Shown here piece by piece: positions 52,101-60,707 of a stretch of 64,000 nucleotides of DNA; position 1 is the first letter of the stretch, and each line of letters begins with the position of its first letter. The notes beneath the pieces were generated by a model. That model was not told the origin of the DNA. It was given only the letters and a program-made list of their open reading frames with translations, and made no database searches. The DNA is from Rhynchopus sp. YZ270_cl-10. Lineage: Eukaryota; Euglenozoa; Diplonemea; Diplonemida; Diplonemidae. The position numbers were made by a program, and so were the translations under genes. Location: assembly GCA_964035575.1 (NCBI GenBank), contig OZ037919.1, positions 1,116,001 to 1,180,000 of the forward strand. Direction: 5' to 3'.

Positions 52101-53187
52101 GCCTCCTCGCGATGTTCTTCACCATCCCTGCCCACTTGGCTGCTGCGGTGCTGATCGAGCCCCACTTCATTGCGTCTGGCGAACTGCGCTCCATCTCCTT
52201 GGTGAAGCCTGCCCAGTTCGCCTTCTTCCAGTTCCACAGCTCTTTTTTGAGTTTCACCTCAGGATGTGTTGGAGGTGTTTGGGCGTTCGCTTGCACTTCA
52301 AACTCTATCGGCAGGTGGTCGGAGTTGAGCGTTTCCCGTGTTTGCCATATGGGGTCGGCCCAGTCTCTGTCTGCGAAGACCACATCTGGTGACGTTTTGG
52401 TACCGCGCTGGATCCGCGTTGCTTCCTTCTTGTTCCAGCATCGCATGTTGTTCCCCAACGCCCAGTCGTGTAGGTCAGTTCCCGTTTGGTTGGGGATTTT
52501 CGCCTGACTCCACGCCTGGTGATGTGCGTTGATGTCCCCTGCGATCACGCAGCCCTCTCCCGTTGGCAGATCCTGCGTTGCGAAGTCATCCTCTCTCTGG
52601 TCCCCCTTCTGTAGACCCACCCCGCTCGGCCGGTACACATTCGTGAAGAGCACGCCCTCCACAATCACATCCAGCCTCTCTGTGGTCTCCCACGCTTCGA
52701 AGGGTTGTTCTGTCGCACGCAAGTTCTTCTTCACCAGTGTCGCAATCCCTCCCCCATGCGTCTCGCTGGTGTCTTTTTTTCGAGCTACCGTTCGCACCCG
52801 CAGGAAAGTCCTGTACCCGTCAAAGTTCAGCTTGCCCGTTTGCGCCGCCATGAGTTCTTGGAGGTGTACTACATCGTACTTCTCCTTCTCCAGGACCTGC
52901 TTCAGCTCCCCTTTCTTCGGGCCCGTCAGCCCCCCCGCATTCCAACTCATGCAGCGAAGGGTTCTTGGTTTTGGTCCTTGCTCTGGTTCTGGCTCTGGTC
53001 CTGGCTCAGGCTCGATGCCGTCCTCTAGCAGTTGGTTGCTCTTGATGGTGGAGGAGGTCTTGTCGAGTGTGGGGTCGGTGTTCGGTCGACCTGAGTGGTG
53101 TTGATGAGTCATCCTTGGGTGTGCGTGGGTCTTCCACTTGTACGGAAGCAAAAAAGGCAGTAGCAGCAGCAGCACACTATCCAGCAT
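49126..53187 (-). CDS. LINE ORF2: endonuclease, reverse transcriptase, RNase H
   Basis: About 1,353 residues from the ATG at 53187 (the open frame begins at a non-ATG codon, 53217; another ATG is at 53112). Residue numbers are approximate. An N-terminal hydrophobic stretch and Pro/Glu-rich linker precede an APE-type endonuclease with CMSWNAGGLTG, VVHLQE, VIAGDINAHH and LNSDHLPIEF. The reverse transcriptase follows with GKTPGADGIHNEM, SYRPIALTS, ILTLDLDKAYD, EGVPQGTVLSPLLFNLVM and the catalytic FADDLAIMC. Then an RNase H with YTDGS, AELVAIREAL, LTDSQSAL and SHVGVSGNEEADHEAK, so its catalytic acids are present. The last about 120 residues hold a Cys/His-containing tail (ARCNNCTAKAKATLKHMF). Everything needed for target-primed reverse transcription appears intact. 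Confidence 0.93.
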   Translation of the reverse strand: MLDSVLLLLLPFLLPYKWKTHAHPRMTHQHHSGRPNTDPTLDKTSSTIKSNQLLEDGIEPEPGPEPEPEQGPKPRTLRCMSWNAGGLTGPKKGELKQVLEKEKYDVVHLQELMAAQTGKLNFDGYRTFLRVRTVARKKDTSETHGGGIATLVKKNLRATEQPFEAWETTERLDVIVEGVLFTNVYRPSGVGLQKGDQREDDFATQDLPTGEGCVIAGDINAHHQAWSQAKIPNQTGTDLHDWALGNNMRCWNKKEATRIQRGTKTSPDVVFADRDWADPIWQTRETLNSDHLPIEFEVQANAQTPPTHPEVKLKKELWNWKKANWAGFTKEMERSSPDAMKWGSISTAAAKWAGMVKNIARRHIPRGKARKKKRRWCNGAVKKAQKQRDRELRRQQKEETLTVADGDALTELRRQTANAIRKAKREVWEDKCTKAVATSGAFRLLRELDGRADKAQSYPIKVKKEGQQEKQQLSTNKEKADALGEHYCSVSDGTGLPDAEQQTTAGSQGAEAPLTLEELDAALNVLEAGKTPGADGIHNEMLMHLGPAAKKGLLHVMNLSWKQGQLPKEWKKAILFPIHKQGKPEEDLESYRPIALTSTVSKVMEHVLANRLLQLMEDPNEATQNLHPKQTGFRRFRSAVDNLAYITQLAKDSAAKKEVPIILTLDLDKAYDKVKRGKILERLHQHQVPERYIRWLTDYLKHRTARTTVEGTRSEEYVMREGVPQGTVLSPLLFNLVMTEVAEILEGTTAHFCIFADDLAIMCTERTLEEATAAIQKVLTLLEEHLPKLGFTISRRKTFVMPVTEKGDRADIRKAKCEVKYADGAVVNRAQTVRYLGVELDDALTMQPQLAAVKTKFLKKLSLIQLMAGRDWGCDAHMLRQVYMTYVLPTITYALAVWGPALNEAGLETLEVLHRRGARVITGCNYYTKAEDLLWEAHLRKIREHVEYDAAALYERARRQLETPAECAMHSSDTKLTWLRSAKDTVEQTKMYRHDQPAVSQTHYPVAPWRWKEVLPKVDIRPYVAGFKKGTQTDAEARSLTEQTIAELPPADLHVYTDGSVEGGRGHGGAGIVVYPGDSDKEIATANVGAGRMSISYTAELVAIREALPMVEELHRTDHKHNTVVILTDSQSALRALETGPVKATGLLCDVWSALHRATTKVRVIMQYIPSHVGVSGNEEADHEAKLGTATYQAERASQKGRLQEEPLTLLACKAAIRAVCSSYTPQPASELYSTITADTPKGVARPKLSTPELTRRGAVQMRLLRTERHPALFDYMGSNDVARCNNCTAKAKATLKHMFKVCSATKALRTDLLPNKSLKFLLLEQPQLCLKYISAAKLTEASLPELVRSNTC

Positions 53188-53220
53188 TAACCACACCAAC
53201 AGCAACACCAGACACAACAG

Positions 53221-55335
53221 TCAGTACCGCATGCTGCGGCGCTTCTCTTTCTCTTTCCTTGGCGAGGGGGAGGGCGTCGTCGCTAAGATCCGTCGTGTGT
53301 TCTTGGGGGTGGCACGGTCACGTTCGTCCCGCTCCGCTCTCTTCCCCCTGTTCAGCTGCTTGGGTGGCGTCAAGCCCATGCGGAGGCGGCGTTCTTCTGC
53401 GTGGAGGACGTCCCTCGCACGTTTCAGCTGGCGTTCCTCCTCCTGGCGCACCAGTGCTGCCGCTGTCGCGAGATCCATCTCCTCCTCTCGCTCTGTTTCC
53501 CGCTTTTTTTTTAAAAAAGCCTCGTAAGAGGCTTCGGCCTCTTGCAGCACTGCCTCCGTCGCCAGCCGTTTCGCTTCTGCTGAGGCGAATGCGTTCCTCC
53601 TCTTCTCCTCGGCCAACTCCTCCTGGCGTGTCTTCTTCAGGATTTCGTTATACTCCTGCCACTGTGCTTCTTCGCGTGCCTTCGCTTCTGCCCTCTCCGC
53701 CTCTGCAGTGTCGAATTCACGGCGGCGGTCCGTCTCTTCCTGCCGCCTCTGTGCCTGCAGCCGTTCTTCTGCTTCTTCTCTCTGTTCGCGTTGCTGTTGT
53801 TGTTGCCTCTGCTGTTGTTGCTGCCGCTGCTGCTGTTGCTGCCGCTGCTGCTGTTGCTGCCGCTGCTGCTGTTGTTGCCGCTGCTGCTGTTGTTGCTGCT
53901 GTTGCTTCCGCTCCTGAGTTTGCGTGGGTTCCTTCTTCGCCTTCGTCTCCTTCTTCGGCGGTGCCGTCACCTTCACCTCCTCATCGATTTGCATCTCGCC
54001 TTCTCCTTCTTCTTCTTCTTCTTCTTCCGGTTCGGTGCGTCGCTGTTGTAGCTTTAGGTCGCGCATCTCCGTCATCAGCTGGTCCAGCTGGCTCGCCATG
54101 TGTTGCAGCGTCTGCTGCATCTCGTCCTTCTCTGCCCGCAGTGCATCTTCTCTCTCCTTCGCCTCCAGGAGTTCCCGACGCATCTTCTCCACCTCGGCGT
54201 CCTGTGCGGGGTCTGCCACGTAGGGCTTGGGCACGTAGTCCTGCTGTGCCGCCCTTCCTTCCTCTTTTCCTTTTCCTTTTTTATTTGCGGCGTCAAACAG
54301 CCACCCTTCTTTGGTACGGTCGTACCGACGGAAGGTCAGCACGTCCTCCCCCACCACTACCGGCTTCAGCGTCCCCGGCGGTGCGCCCCGGACGAGAAGC
54401 ACCCTGTGCGTGCCGTGCTTGCCGGTCCTCACCAACTCCGGCTCCCACGCGTGCTGCTCGCTCAGGATTGCCCGCACTCCGTTCTTCGACAGCGAGAGAG
54501 GCAGCCCGTCCACCACCCACATCTCTGCCCAGAGGTTCGTCTTCCCCTGCTCGCCCAACACCTTGCTGGCCTGCTCCTGTGTGGTGCCTTCCGGAACCGC
54601 GACGCCGAGTCCGCCCCGCGACAGCAGCACCACTCGCCCGCTCAGCTCGGTGGCCTGGTTCCGCGCCGTCTCCAGGTTCACTGTGCTCGGTAGCGGCGTC
54701 ACCCGGTCGCCACCCCGTCCCGACCCGTTGGTGAAGAACGGCCTGGCGAAGAAGCCGTCATCGCCGCTTCCTGCCAGCACGTCCTTCACCTGCGCGCCGT
54801 CTACTCCAATCTTAAAAGCCGCCGTCTTTGCGGCTGGCTTCCCCTTCTTCGCCTTCAGCTCCACGGCGGTCTGCACCTCGCCTCCGTGTGCCTTCACCCA
54901 TGCACATGCTGCGGCACGGGTCACGCTGTTGCGGCTTTCCACCACAACGTATTTGGTTTGGGGCAATGCCCCCTGGTGCTGCTTTGCATCCGCCGTCTTG
55001 TGCACCGCCTGTACGGTGCTGACTGAGCACAGGAACCGGCGCTCCGTCCTCATCTCCTCCCCCCGCACCGTCACGAGGGAGATCAGTGGGGCCGCCAACC
55101 CCTGTGGTTTGTCGGCCGGGGCTACGAGTACCCCTGCCGTGTGCGCGTGCTGCGGCTTCTGCAGCGCTTCCTGCACTTCCTTACGGCTGCACCACAGGAT
55201 GCCTCCGTTTTTCTTAAAATCAGCCAAGTTGGCTGCGAGTCGGCTGTCTGGAAAGTCCTCAGCCCGGGGTCTCCACATCGCCCCTGCCACCTCTTCGTCA
55301 GCCTTCTTCATCGTCTGCTGTCCAGAGGACCCCAT
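53221..55335 (-). CDS. LINE ORF1: nucleic-acid-binding/coiled-coil protein
   Basis: 704 residues from the ATG at 55335 (MGSSGQQTMKKAD); the frame is open further back through the 9-bp satellite to 55698, but that part is probably 5' UTR. The N-terminal half is globular with no CCHC knuckle. A region from about 360 onwards is a long charged coiled coil with a glutamine-rich stretch (runs of five Q broken by R, coded by CAG/CAA at 53790-53915) and a Glu/Ala/Arg-rich tail ending in a basic stretch. ORF1 proteins of LINEs bind the element RNA; that role is inferred from position and composition. Confidence 0.8.
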   Translation of the reverse strand: MGSSGQQTMKKADEEVAGAMWRPRAEDFPDSRLAANLADFKKNGGILWCSRKEVQEALQKPQHAHTAGVLVAPADKPQGLAAPLISLVTVRGEEMRTERRFLCSVSTVQAVHKTADAKQHQGALPQTKYVVVESRNSVTRAAACAWVKAHGGEVQTAVELKAKKGKPAAKTAAFKIGVDGAQVKDVLAGSGDDGFFARPFFTNGSGRGGDRVTPLPSTVNLETARNQATELSGRVVLLSRGGLGVAVPEGTTQEQASKVLGEQGKTNLWAEMWVVDGLPLSLSKNGVRAILSEQHAWEPELVRTGKHGTHRVLLVRGAPPGTLKPVVVGEDVLTFRRYDRTKEGWLFDAANKKGKGKEEGRAAQQDYVPKPYVADPAQDAEVEKMRRELLEAKEREDALRAEKDEMQQTLQHMASQLDQLMTEMRDLKLQQRRTEPEEEEEEEGEGEMQIDEEVKVTAPPKKETKAKKEPTQTQERKQQQQQQQQRQQQQQRQQQQQRQQQQQRQQQQQRQQQQQREQREEAEERLQAQRRQEETDRRREFDTAEAERAEAKAREEAQWQEYNEILKKTRQEELAEEKRRNAFASAEAKRLATEAVLQEAEASYEAFLKKKRETEREEEMDLATAAALVRQEEERQLKRARDVLHAEERRLRMGLTPPKQLNRGKRAERDERDRATPKNTRRILATTPSPSPRKEKEKRRSMRY

Positions 55336-55460
55336 CGTGGAGGGGGGTGGCTTATTTGGGGGGAGGGGGGGAGCAGTTGGGATGTGCTCAGGGTTAATTC
55401 TTGATTCACTGTGTCCTCCTGGGGGGGTTTCGACCTTTTTTCTTTTGGCCAGCTGTACTG

Positions 55461-55618
55461 TACTGTGTATACTGTGTATACTGTGTATACTGTGTATACT
55501 GTGTATACTGTGTATACTGTGTATACTGTGTATACTGTGTATACTGTGTATACTGTGTATACTGTGTATACTGTGTATACTGTGTATACTGTGTATACTG
55601 TGTATACTGTGTATACTG
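55461..55618. repeat. 9-bp satellite (TATACTGTG)n, about 17 copies
   Basis: A nearly perfect 158-bp array in the 5' region of the LINE. A 9-bp unit keeps frame, so it reads as a long Ile-His-Ser repeat in line with ORF1. Confidence 0.95.
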
Positions 55619-55920
55619 CGGAAATTGACCAAAAACGAGAACTTGTCCATTTCGGCAAATTGACCCCACCACTGGCCGGACGGATTCCGGAAATGCAAAT
55701 GCCGGCGTTTAAAAGCTCACCAGCGAAAAAAAAGAAAAATTTCCAACATCTGTAACCCCCCTTTACGGAGCGACAACTGGTAGAAACACGGTAGAACCAC
55801 GGGGAATCGGTTAGGGCGCCACACCAAAGTACTTTTTTTTTTGGAAAAGTACTTTACTTTTGGGCAAAGTACTTTTCCGATCCGTGACTGTAGGAGACAC
55901 AAAAAAACAGCAAATCAAAC
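55619..55920. other. Dispersed repeat pieces and leader of PRKRIP1 gene
   Basis: 55622-55700 (TGGCCGGACGGATTCCGGAAATGC, GTGGTGGGGTCAATTT inverted) belongs to the repeat family of 21600-22270. 55775-55815 repeats the GGTAGAAACACGGTAGAA text of 45237, and three AAAGTACTTT motifs follow. The ATG at 55921 comes after GACACAAAAAAACAGCAAATCAAAC. Confidence 0.6.
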
Positions 55921-56843
55921 ATGGCGTCGCAACACAACCGTACGAGCAGCTACCGGGCGTTGATTGAAGGGAACAAAACTGTGGCAGAGACGCGAGAGGA
56001 GTTTTTGCACAAGAAGGTGATGGGCGACGAGCCTGCCGAGCGCAAGCCTCATGGCCTGCCGCCTCCCGAGGTGCTGAACGAGGAGCTGAAGACAATGAAG
56101 GTCGACAGCAGAGCAAAGTCGAGCATAGCTGGGGCCAGCAGCTCCACGTTCCACATCTACAGACAGAACAGAAGGGAGGTATGTAGCCCGATAACAACAC
56201 TGGGTTGTGCGAGCCCTGAAGCCACGGCTGGCTGCATTCCTCAACGGGCCAATGCTCTATCCTATTTTTTAAAATGTTTATTAGGTGTGCAGCCACATAA
56301 CACATTAGTTTCGTTGGGCAAGCTACCTGCTAGACTAAGAGGGTGGCTCAGGGAAGAGGCAACGAACATCGCATCCGACGAAAGTATTTGATCAAAAACA
56401 CAACACAAAACAACAGGAACGCGAACGCATCGAAAAAATGTACTCCAACGCCGCAAAGCAGAAGGAAGCCGAAGAGTTCTCCAAGCGCAAGCGGGTATGG
56501 GAAAATGCATTCCTCCGCATTCCTGGGTCTTGTTTTTTTTCTTTTTCTTTTTCCCCCCACCCGTGTTTTCAAACACCCTTCCCCATTGCATCCCTACCAT
56601 CCACAGGAACGTGAAGAGGAGGAAGCAGACAAGACTGGTTCGCGTGCGGCCAAGAGGCATAAGAAGAAGGCCGCCGCACAGAAGCGTGCTGCTGCGTACA
56701 AGGCAAAGCAGCATGAGTCTGCGGCAGCTGAGATGTTGCCGCTGGCGTGTGCCGGAGAGGAGGAGGGTGAGGGTGAGGGTGAGACAAAGGACGCAGCAGC
56801 AGCACCGACAGAGCCAACAGTCCCAGCAGCATCGCCCGCCTGA
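55921..56843 (+). CDS. PRKRIP1 homologue (spliceosomal), two introns
   Basis: Exons 55921-56178, 56417-56494 and 56607-56843; introns 56179-56416 (238 bp, GTATGTAGCC...CAACAG) and 56495-56606 (112 bp, GTATGGGAAA...CCACAG), both phase 0. The 190-residue product matches PRKR-interacting protein 1: YRALIEGN near the start, GASSSTFHIYRQNRRE followed across the junction by ERERIEKMYSNAAKQ, the helical KRKREREEEEADKT, and a basic RAAKRHKKKAAAQKR segment, then an acidic/alanine-rich tail. Human PRKRIP1 is 184 residues. In known spliceosome structures this protein is a long helix bridging U2 and catalytic core parts; the same role is inferred. Its gene uses exactly the intron type the protein would help remove. 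Confidence 0.9.
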
Positions 56844-57309
56844 CCACGTCAGGGGAGAGGTGGTGAACGAAGCGAAGTAGTACCTCCCCCAGTGCGCAAA
56901 TAGGGGAATCTCGCATTCCCCCCGCGCGCGTCGAAGGTCAGAGGCCGGAGCTTGCAGGTTGTTCCAAGTCGATCTCTCAAACCAGTGCACCTGTCCTGTC
57001 TTTGGAAGAAGAGGGTGCGGTGTGTGGCAGTGAGTAGGTGCTCAGCCTCTTGGACAGGTGGCCAAAGTGTTCTTAAGCAGGAGGGTGCTGAAGTGGTCAG
57101 GAATATGCAAAGTGGTGGGGGAAGGGCGGGTGCAGGTGCTGCAACCTGTGTTGGGTTTGAAGAACGAAAATAAAAAATGTCGTTTTCTTTTTTTTTTTGT
57201 GCAAAAACCTCGAAAACACAACACAAAAACACAGAGACATGCAAAAGCCAAAAGAAAGTCTCTCTTTTCTCGACAATCTTACACGAAGAGTTGGGCAGGA
57301 AACGCGGGT
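56844..57309. other. Intergenic, with an orphan copy of the MGN leader
   Basis: 57000-57260 resembles the upstream region of the MGN genes: GCTCAGCCTCTTGGACAGGTG...CAAAGTGTTC...GTGTTGGGTTTG...TGTCGTTTTC, then CGAAAACACAACACAAAAAC and AAAAGCCAAAAGAAAG. No MGN gene follows; a WD40 remnant does. It seems to be the leader left by a lost or recombined paralogue. Confidence 0.65.
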
Positions 57310-57570
57310 TCCTGTAAACTGAAAACTCTCCAGCGGAAGGTGACCGATGAGATGCAATGTACTTCCCGATGGTTTGCACTGTGTCACATGCTCGAAGGAT
57401 GCGACACTGCGGGTGTGGGACCTGCAGTCGGGGGCAGGAATGATACCACACTAGACGGTACGCATGTATTCACCCAACGGACACGATCCATATGTGTCCA
57501 GCACCAGCAGTCGGGGGATTCCATACAGTTGCTACACGAAACTCTTGTACAGCTGGCCTAACGTTGTTAG
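57310..57570 (+). pseudogene. WD40-repeat gene remnant
   Basis: In one frame VLPDGLHCVTCSKDATLRVW then DLQSG (57359-57435) is a classic WD40 blade. Just before it, in another frame, KTLQRKVTDEM (57320-57358) is the preceding strand, and after it, in a third, MYSPNGHDPYVSS (about 57469-57507) begins another blade. At least two frameshifts and an in-frame stop (57452) break it. I see no intact WD40 gene of this type in the window. Confidence 0.75.
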
Positions 57571-57712
57571 GAGAACAATGTGCATAATGACATTGGCCCT
57601 TTTGATGGAATGTCGTCCTCTGTCGATCACCACACCACCTCACATACCCATAAGCTCGAAACACAACACAAAAAACACAGATACATACAAAAGACAAAAG
57701 AAAGCTTCAAAG
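57571..57712 (+). promoter_or_regulatory. Leader of MGN paralogue B
   Basis: CGAAACACAACACAAAAAAC, then ATACATACAAAAGACAAAAG and AAAGCTTCAAAG directly precede the ATG at 57713. Almost the same text precedes the ATGs at 60708 and 63562, so it is the family's shared 5' UTR/proximal promoter. Confidence 0.65.
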
Positions 57713-59221
57713 ATGGGAAATGCACAGCACGCGATCCCTCCCAGAGATGACCAGTACTTCTCCATCATATTTGCCTGGCAGTACCTCTTTCTGGTGCACA
57801 CACCACCCAGCATTGCGGAGGCTATTGAAAGAAGATGCGAGGCTGCTGGGTACACAGGTGGATGCTTCACTGACATGGTGAAGCGGAGCCAGGACGGCAC
57901 CACCCGCATCAGCCTCAGTGGGTTCGTGCACGAGACAAAGGCACAAGCCGTGCGCTCAAAGGGTCTCATCATCGGCATCATCGAAGACGCGTGCGCACAT
58001 GGCTACCAGGCAGTGCAGAACACAGACCTTGCACGTCAGCATATTAGCTCGTCGTGGATCTTCCAGAAGATGCCGCCGCAAGCATCTCCCAAGACGAGTG
58101 GACTGTTGACTGTCGGGATCAGCAGCTACGACTCACTGCACCTGATTGGCTGTCCGCAGGGAACGAACATTGTCGCGACAGCTGTGCAGCAGGGATACGC
58201 CGCAGGTGTGCAGAAGGACCAAGTCGTGCAAGGTGTGTGCCGTGATATGAAGCTGAACGGGTATCCCTGGGGCAACGGGAACTGCTCTGAGTTGATGGCA
58301 GGGCGGAACCTGATGCTGCGGATCTTTGAGGCGATGGACCGTGAGGGGAAGTCGTTCCTCACAACCTGCAACTTCAAGGGCACGTCGGACAACCTGTACT
58401 TCACGGACAACCCGCACTGCGACAGACGGGGACGCTTTGCGATGCTCAGTCTGAACTCCACCGACTGTCTGCGTGTGCTGAACTTGGGGACTGAGGAGGT
58501 GGGGATGATCCGTTCCATCATCAGGTCGTACTGGCCGCGTGGGGTGCAGGCAGAAGGTGCGAAGGCTGGGTACTATGAGTTCAAGTTGAAGGGCACACCT
58601 TGGTGGGCAGACGGAACTGACGCTGTTGCATCGCGACTGCTGATGTCGCACCTGTTTGAGGCGATGAAGGCTGTTGGGTGGGAGGTGCACGCTTCATTGG
58701 ATGTGAGCAGGAAGCTGAGGGACAAGTCTGTGATTGTTCTCCGCAGCTGCACACCGTCACAGGACAAGCACATCTGCATCAGCTTCAACGAAACAGACAA
58801 GATCCGTATTCTGAACAGCACTGAGATGGTTGGCCCACTGCGTGACACTATCTCTCAGTGGCATGCTGGAGTACAGAGGGAACAGGACTACGGTGGTTCT
58901 TACGAGTTCAAGATGAGGGGCAATCCGTGGGGAGGGTTTATGGATAGAGCTTGTGCAGTTGTGCTTGCGACGGACATCCTGAGGACGATGCACCGTTACG
59001 GGTGGAAGCTTCTGTGCTGTGCTGATACGTCTGCGAAAACTATCACGCGCAACACAGGGAATAATAGCTCTGAGACCTACTCTGTGGATGTGGACTCGTG
59101 GTACTTTGCGAAGTTGGACAGCAACGTGATGCCTCCGCAGGTGTACCAACCGCCGTCAGCACCACTTCCTCCTCCGACAGGTGGAGTGCACACCTTTGCA
59201 GCACCACAGGGCCAGGTCTAA
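57713..59221 (+). CDS. MGN family four-repeat protein, paralogue B
   Basis: 502 residues. The ATG at 57713 (MGNAQHAIPPRDDQ) is chosen because it matches the starts of the other paralogues and follows the shared leader; the open frame extends back to 57464 through the WD40 remnant. Four modules like paralogue A. Compared with A, the DNA is nearly identical from about 58030 to 58860, but the first about 110 residues and the last module differ, including an insertion (TITRNTGNNSSETYS). Ends in a Pro-rich tail. Its 3' flank (GCTGCATCAGCATTCATC) is shared with paralogue C. Confidence 0.8.
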   Translation: MGNAQHAIPPRDDQYFSIIFAWQYLFLVHTPPSIAEAIERRCEAAGYTGGCFTDMVKRSQDGTTRISLSGFVHETKAQAVRSKGLIIGIIEDACAHGYQAVQNTDLARQHISSSWIFQKMPPQASPKTSGLLTVGISSYDSLHLIGCPQGTNIVATAVQQGYAAGVQKDQVVQGVCRDMKLNGYPWGNGNCSELMAGRNLMLRIFEAMDREGKSFLTTCNFKGTSDNLYFTDNPHCDRRGRFAMLSLNSTDCLRVLNLGTEEVGMIRSIIRSYWPRGVQAEGAKAGYYEFKLKGTPWWADGTDAVASRLLMSHLFEAMKAVGWEVHASLDVSRKLRDKSVIVLRSCTPSQDKHICISFNETDKIRILNSTEMVGPLRDTISQWHAGVQREQDYGGSYEFKMRGNPWGGFMDRACAVVLATDILRTMHRYGWKLLCCADTSAKTITRNTGNNSSETYSVDVDSWYFAKLDSNVMPPQVYQPPSAPLPPPTGGVHTFAAPQGQV

Positions 59222-60707
59222 GTCCCGTTTACTGGCGCTGCATCAGCATTCATCTAGTGGACACATGGTGAAGTGTCGTCTTCAGAGGTGTGATATTCCC
59301 TGAATTTGTTATAATCGCACCCTCCTGGTGACCATGAGTACCCTTTTTCAGTAGGTTTCACGGAGTTGTTAAGTATGGTTTTATGTTCTCCCATTTTACA
59401 GTTTAATTTATGTGTCATCAGAAAAGAGGGGAAGTAGCTGTGTTGCTCGTCATTTGACCGCCAATGTAGCAGTTCACATAGCCCCCCTTTGTTCTGCTTC
59501 GTTTCAATCTATTCGAGCTCGGGCTTTCCGGTTGTCGGCACGCGTCGTAACAGCCCCAGCAATACTCTTTAAACCCAAGAGATCTTTTTTTTATTTGCAT
59601 TTTATTTCTCCCCCTGTTTTCAGTTCAAATTACTCTGTTTTTTTTTTTTTTTTTGTTTTACTGTAAGAACTGGAAACAGTGTTACTCATCTCGCTATTCA
59701 TTGTATGGCCGCGTTTTCTTTTTTCTTTTTTCTTCCTTTTTTTTTTCTTCATTTTCGTAGTGTTTGTTGTGCGGGAATAAGGTTGATGTTGGTTAACTGC
59801 AATCACAAAGGTTCCTTTGTGTTTTCTCTGCAGCACCAAAACACAGCAAACACCTTACTGGCTTTGCACGCCCGTTCTTTTCCATGTTGTGCACGTCGGC
59901 AACCTGTCGTTCGTTGTGATGGCTGACGCGCTGTGTATTTGCCTATTTTTGGTGTGAAGGAATGCAGTGTGCAAAGCCCTATTGTGTTTGTCGAAATGCA
60001 GCACCAAAAGCCACATTCCGTCACGCACAGGGCTGCGGATTGTATTATCTTCAACGCACAGCAGAAAACAAAAATACAAAAAAAAGGCAAAAATATAAAT
60101 ACAATTGTATTACATATGTGCACATCATCTGGCATTTTCCCCCCTTTTTTTGCACCCAGGCAATACCCTTACATCAACACAAGGGTTGGATACCATTGGT
60201 CTGAATAGACGTAAACGTAAGCGCTATTCCGTATTTTAAAGTTGTTAAGAAAAGTGTGTGTGCGCAGGTAGCCGCATTCACCACGTTCTCTCCTTTAATG
60301 TAAAAGGTAGTTCGTCTCCACTGCCCCTGGTCCATCCAATTTTGTAATTTCTTTTGTTTTTCTTCGTTTATGATTCTTTTCTCTCATTTTTTTGATTATC
60401 CTTTGTTAAAAATTAGTGAAGTTTTTTTTGGGGGTTTGAAATCCAGAGGCAAAGCTGCGTTAGGAAGCACATACATCCTTCTTGCATTCAAAATTAGAAG
60501 AAGAAGAAATTCACGTATGTGCAGCACAACCTCTGCGCGGACGAAAAAAAAAAGGTGGGAGTGGCATATTTTTCATGACTTTGATGTTTAATTGATATTT
60601 ATGTGTTGGGCTTTGACAAATGAGAGTGTCGTTTTCCTTTGGTACAAAACCTCGAAACACAACACAAAAAACACAGATACATACAAAAGCCAAAAGAAAG
60701 TGTCAAT
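59222..60707. other. Intergenic and leader of paralogue C
   Basis: The first half is AT-rich with long T runs and no gene. From about 60470 the text resembles 63170-63560 upstream of paralogue D (AATTCACGTATGTGCAGC...AACCTCTGCGCGGAC; GTCGTTTTCCTTTGGTACAA), so about 240 bp of upstream DNA is conserved between these paralogues. Confidence 0.65.
60620..60707 (+). promoter_or_regulatory. Conserved promoter/leader of MGN paralogue C
   Basis: GTCGTTTTCCTTTGGTACAA followed by CGAAACACAACACAAAAAAC and ATACATACAAAAGCC just before the ATG. Same order and spacing as at 63478-63561. Confidence 0.65.

Larger units (their letters stand above)
48920..55620 (-). mobile_element. Non-LTR retrotransposon (LINE) with RNase H, both ORFs open
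   Basis: A two-ORF element on the minus strand. The 3' end lies near 48920-48945, where an A-rich tail (AAAAAAAAACAATAAAAAA in its own sense) abuts the end of the 45973-48919 element. The 5' end is near a 9-bp satellite at 55461-55618. ORF1 ends at 53221 and ORF2's likely ATG (53187) is 34 bases further, so termination-reinitiation is plausible. The APE, RT and RNase H order is like the I and ingi groups. No break is visible in either ORF, so it looks young. No target duplication could be fixed because the exact 5' end is unclear. Confidence 0.88.

Noticed and set aside
53067-55663. Two long plus-strand frames (555 and 450 codons) opposite LINE ORF1
   Set aside because: They are Ser/Pro/Cys-rich shadows of a GC-biased coding strand; ORF1 on the minus strand has element context and a matching ORF2.
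55401-55698. Tyr-Cys-Val or Ile-His-Ser repeat proteins
   Set aside because: They come from the 9-bp satellite; ORF1 has a better ATG at 55335 after the array.
57464-57712. N-terminal extension of MGN paralogue B
   Set aside because: It runs through the WD40 remnant and the conserved leader; the other paralogues start at the MGN methionine.
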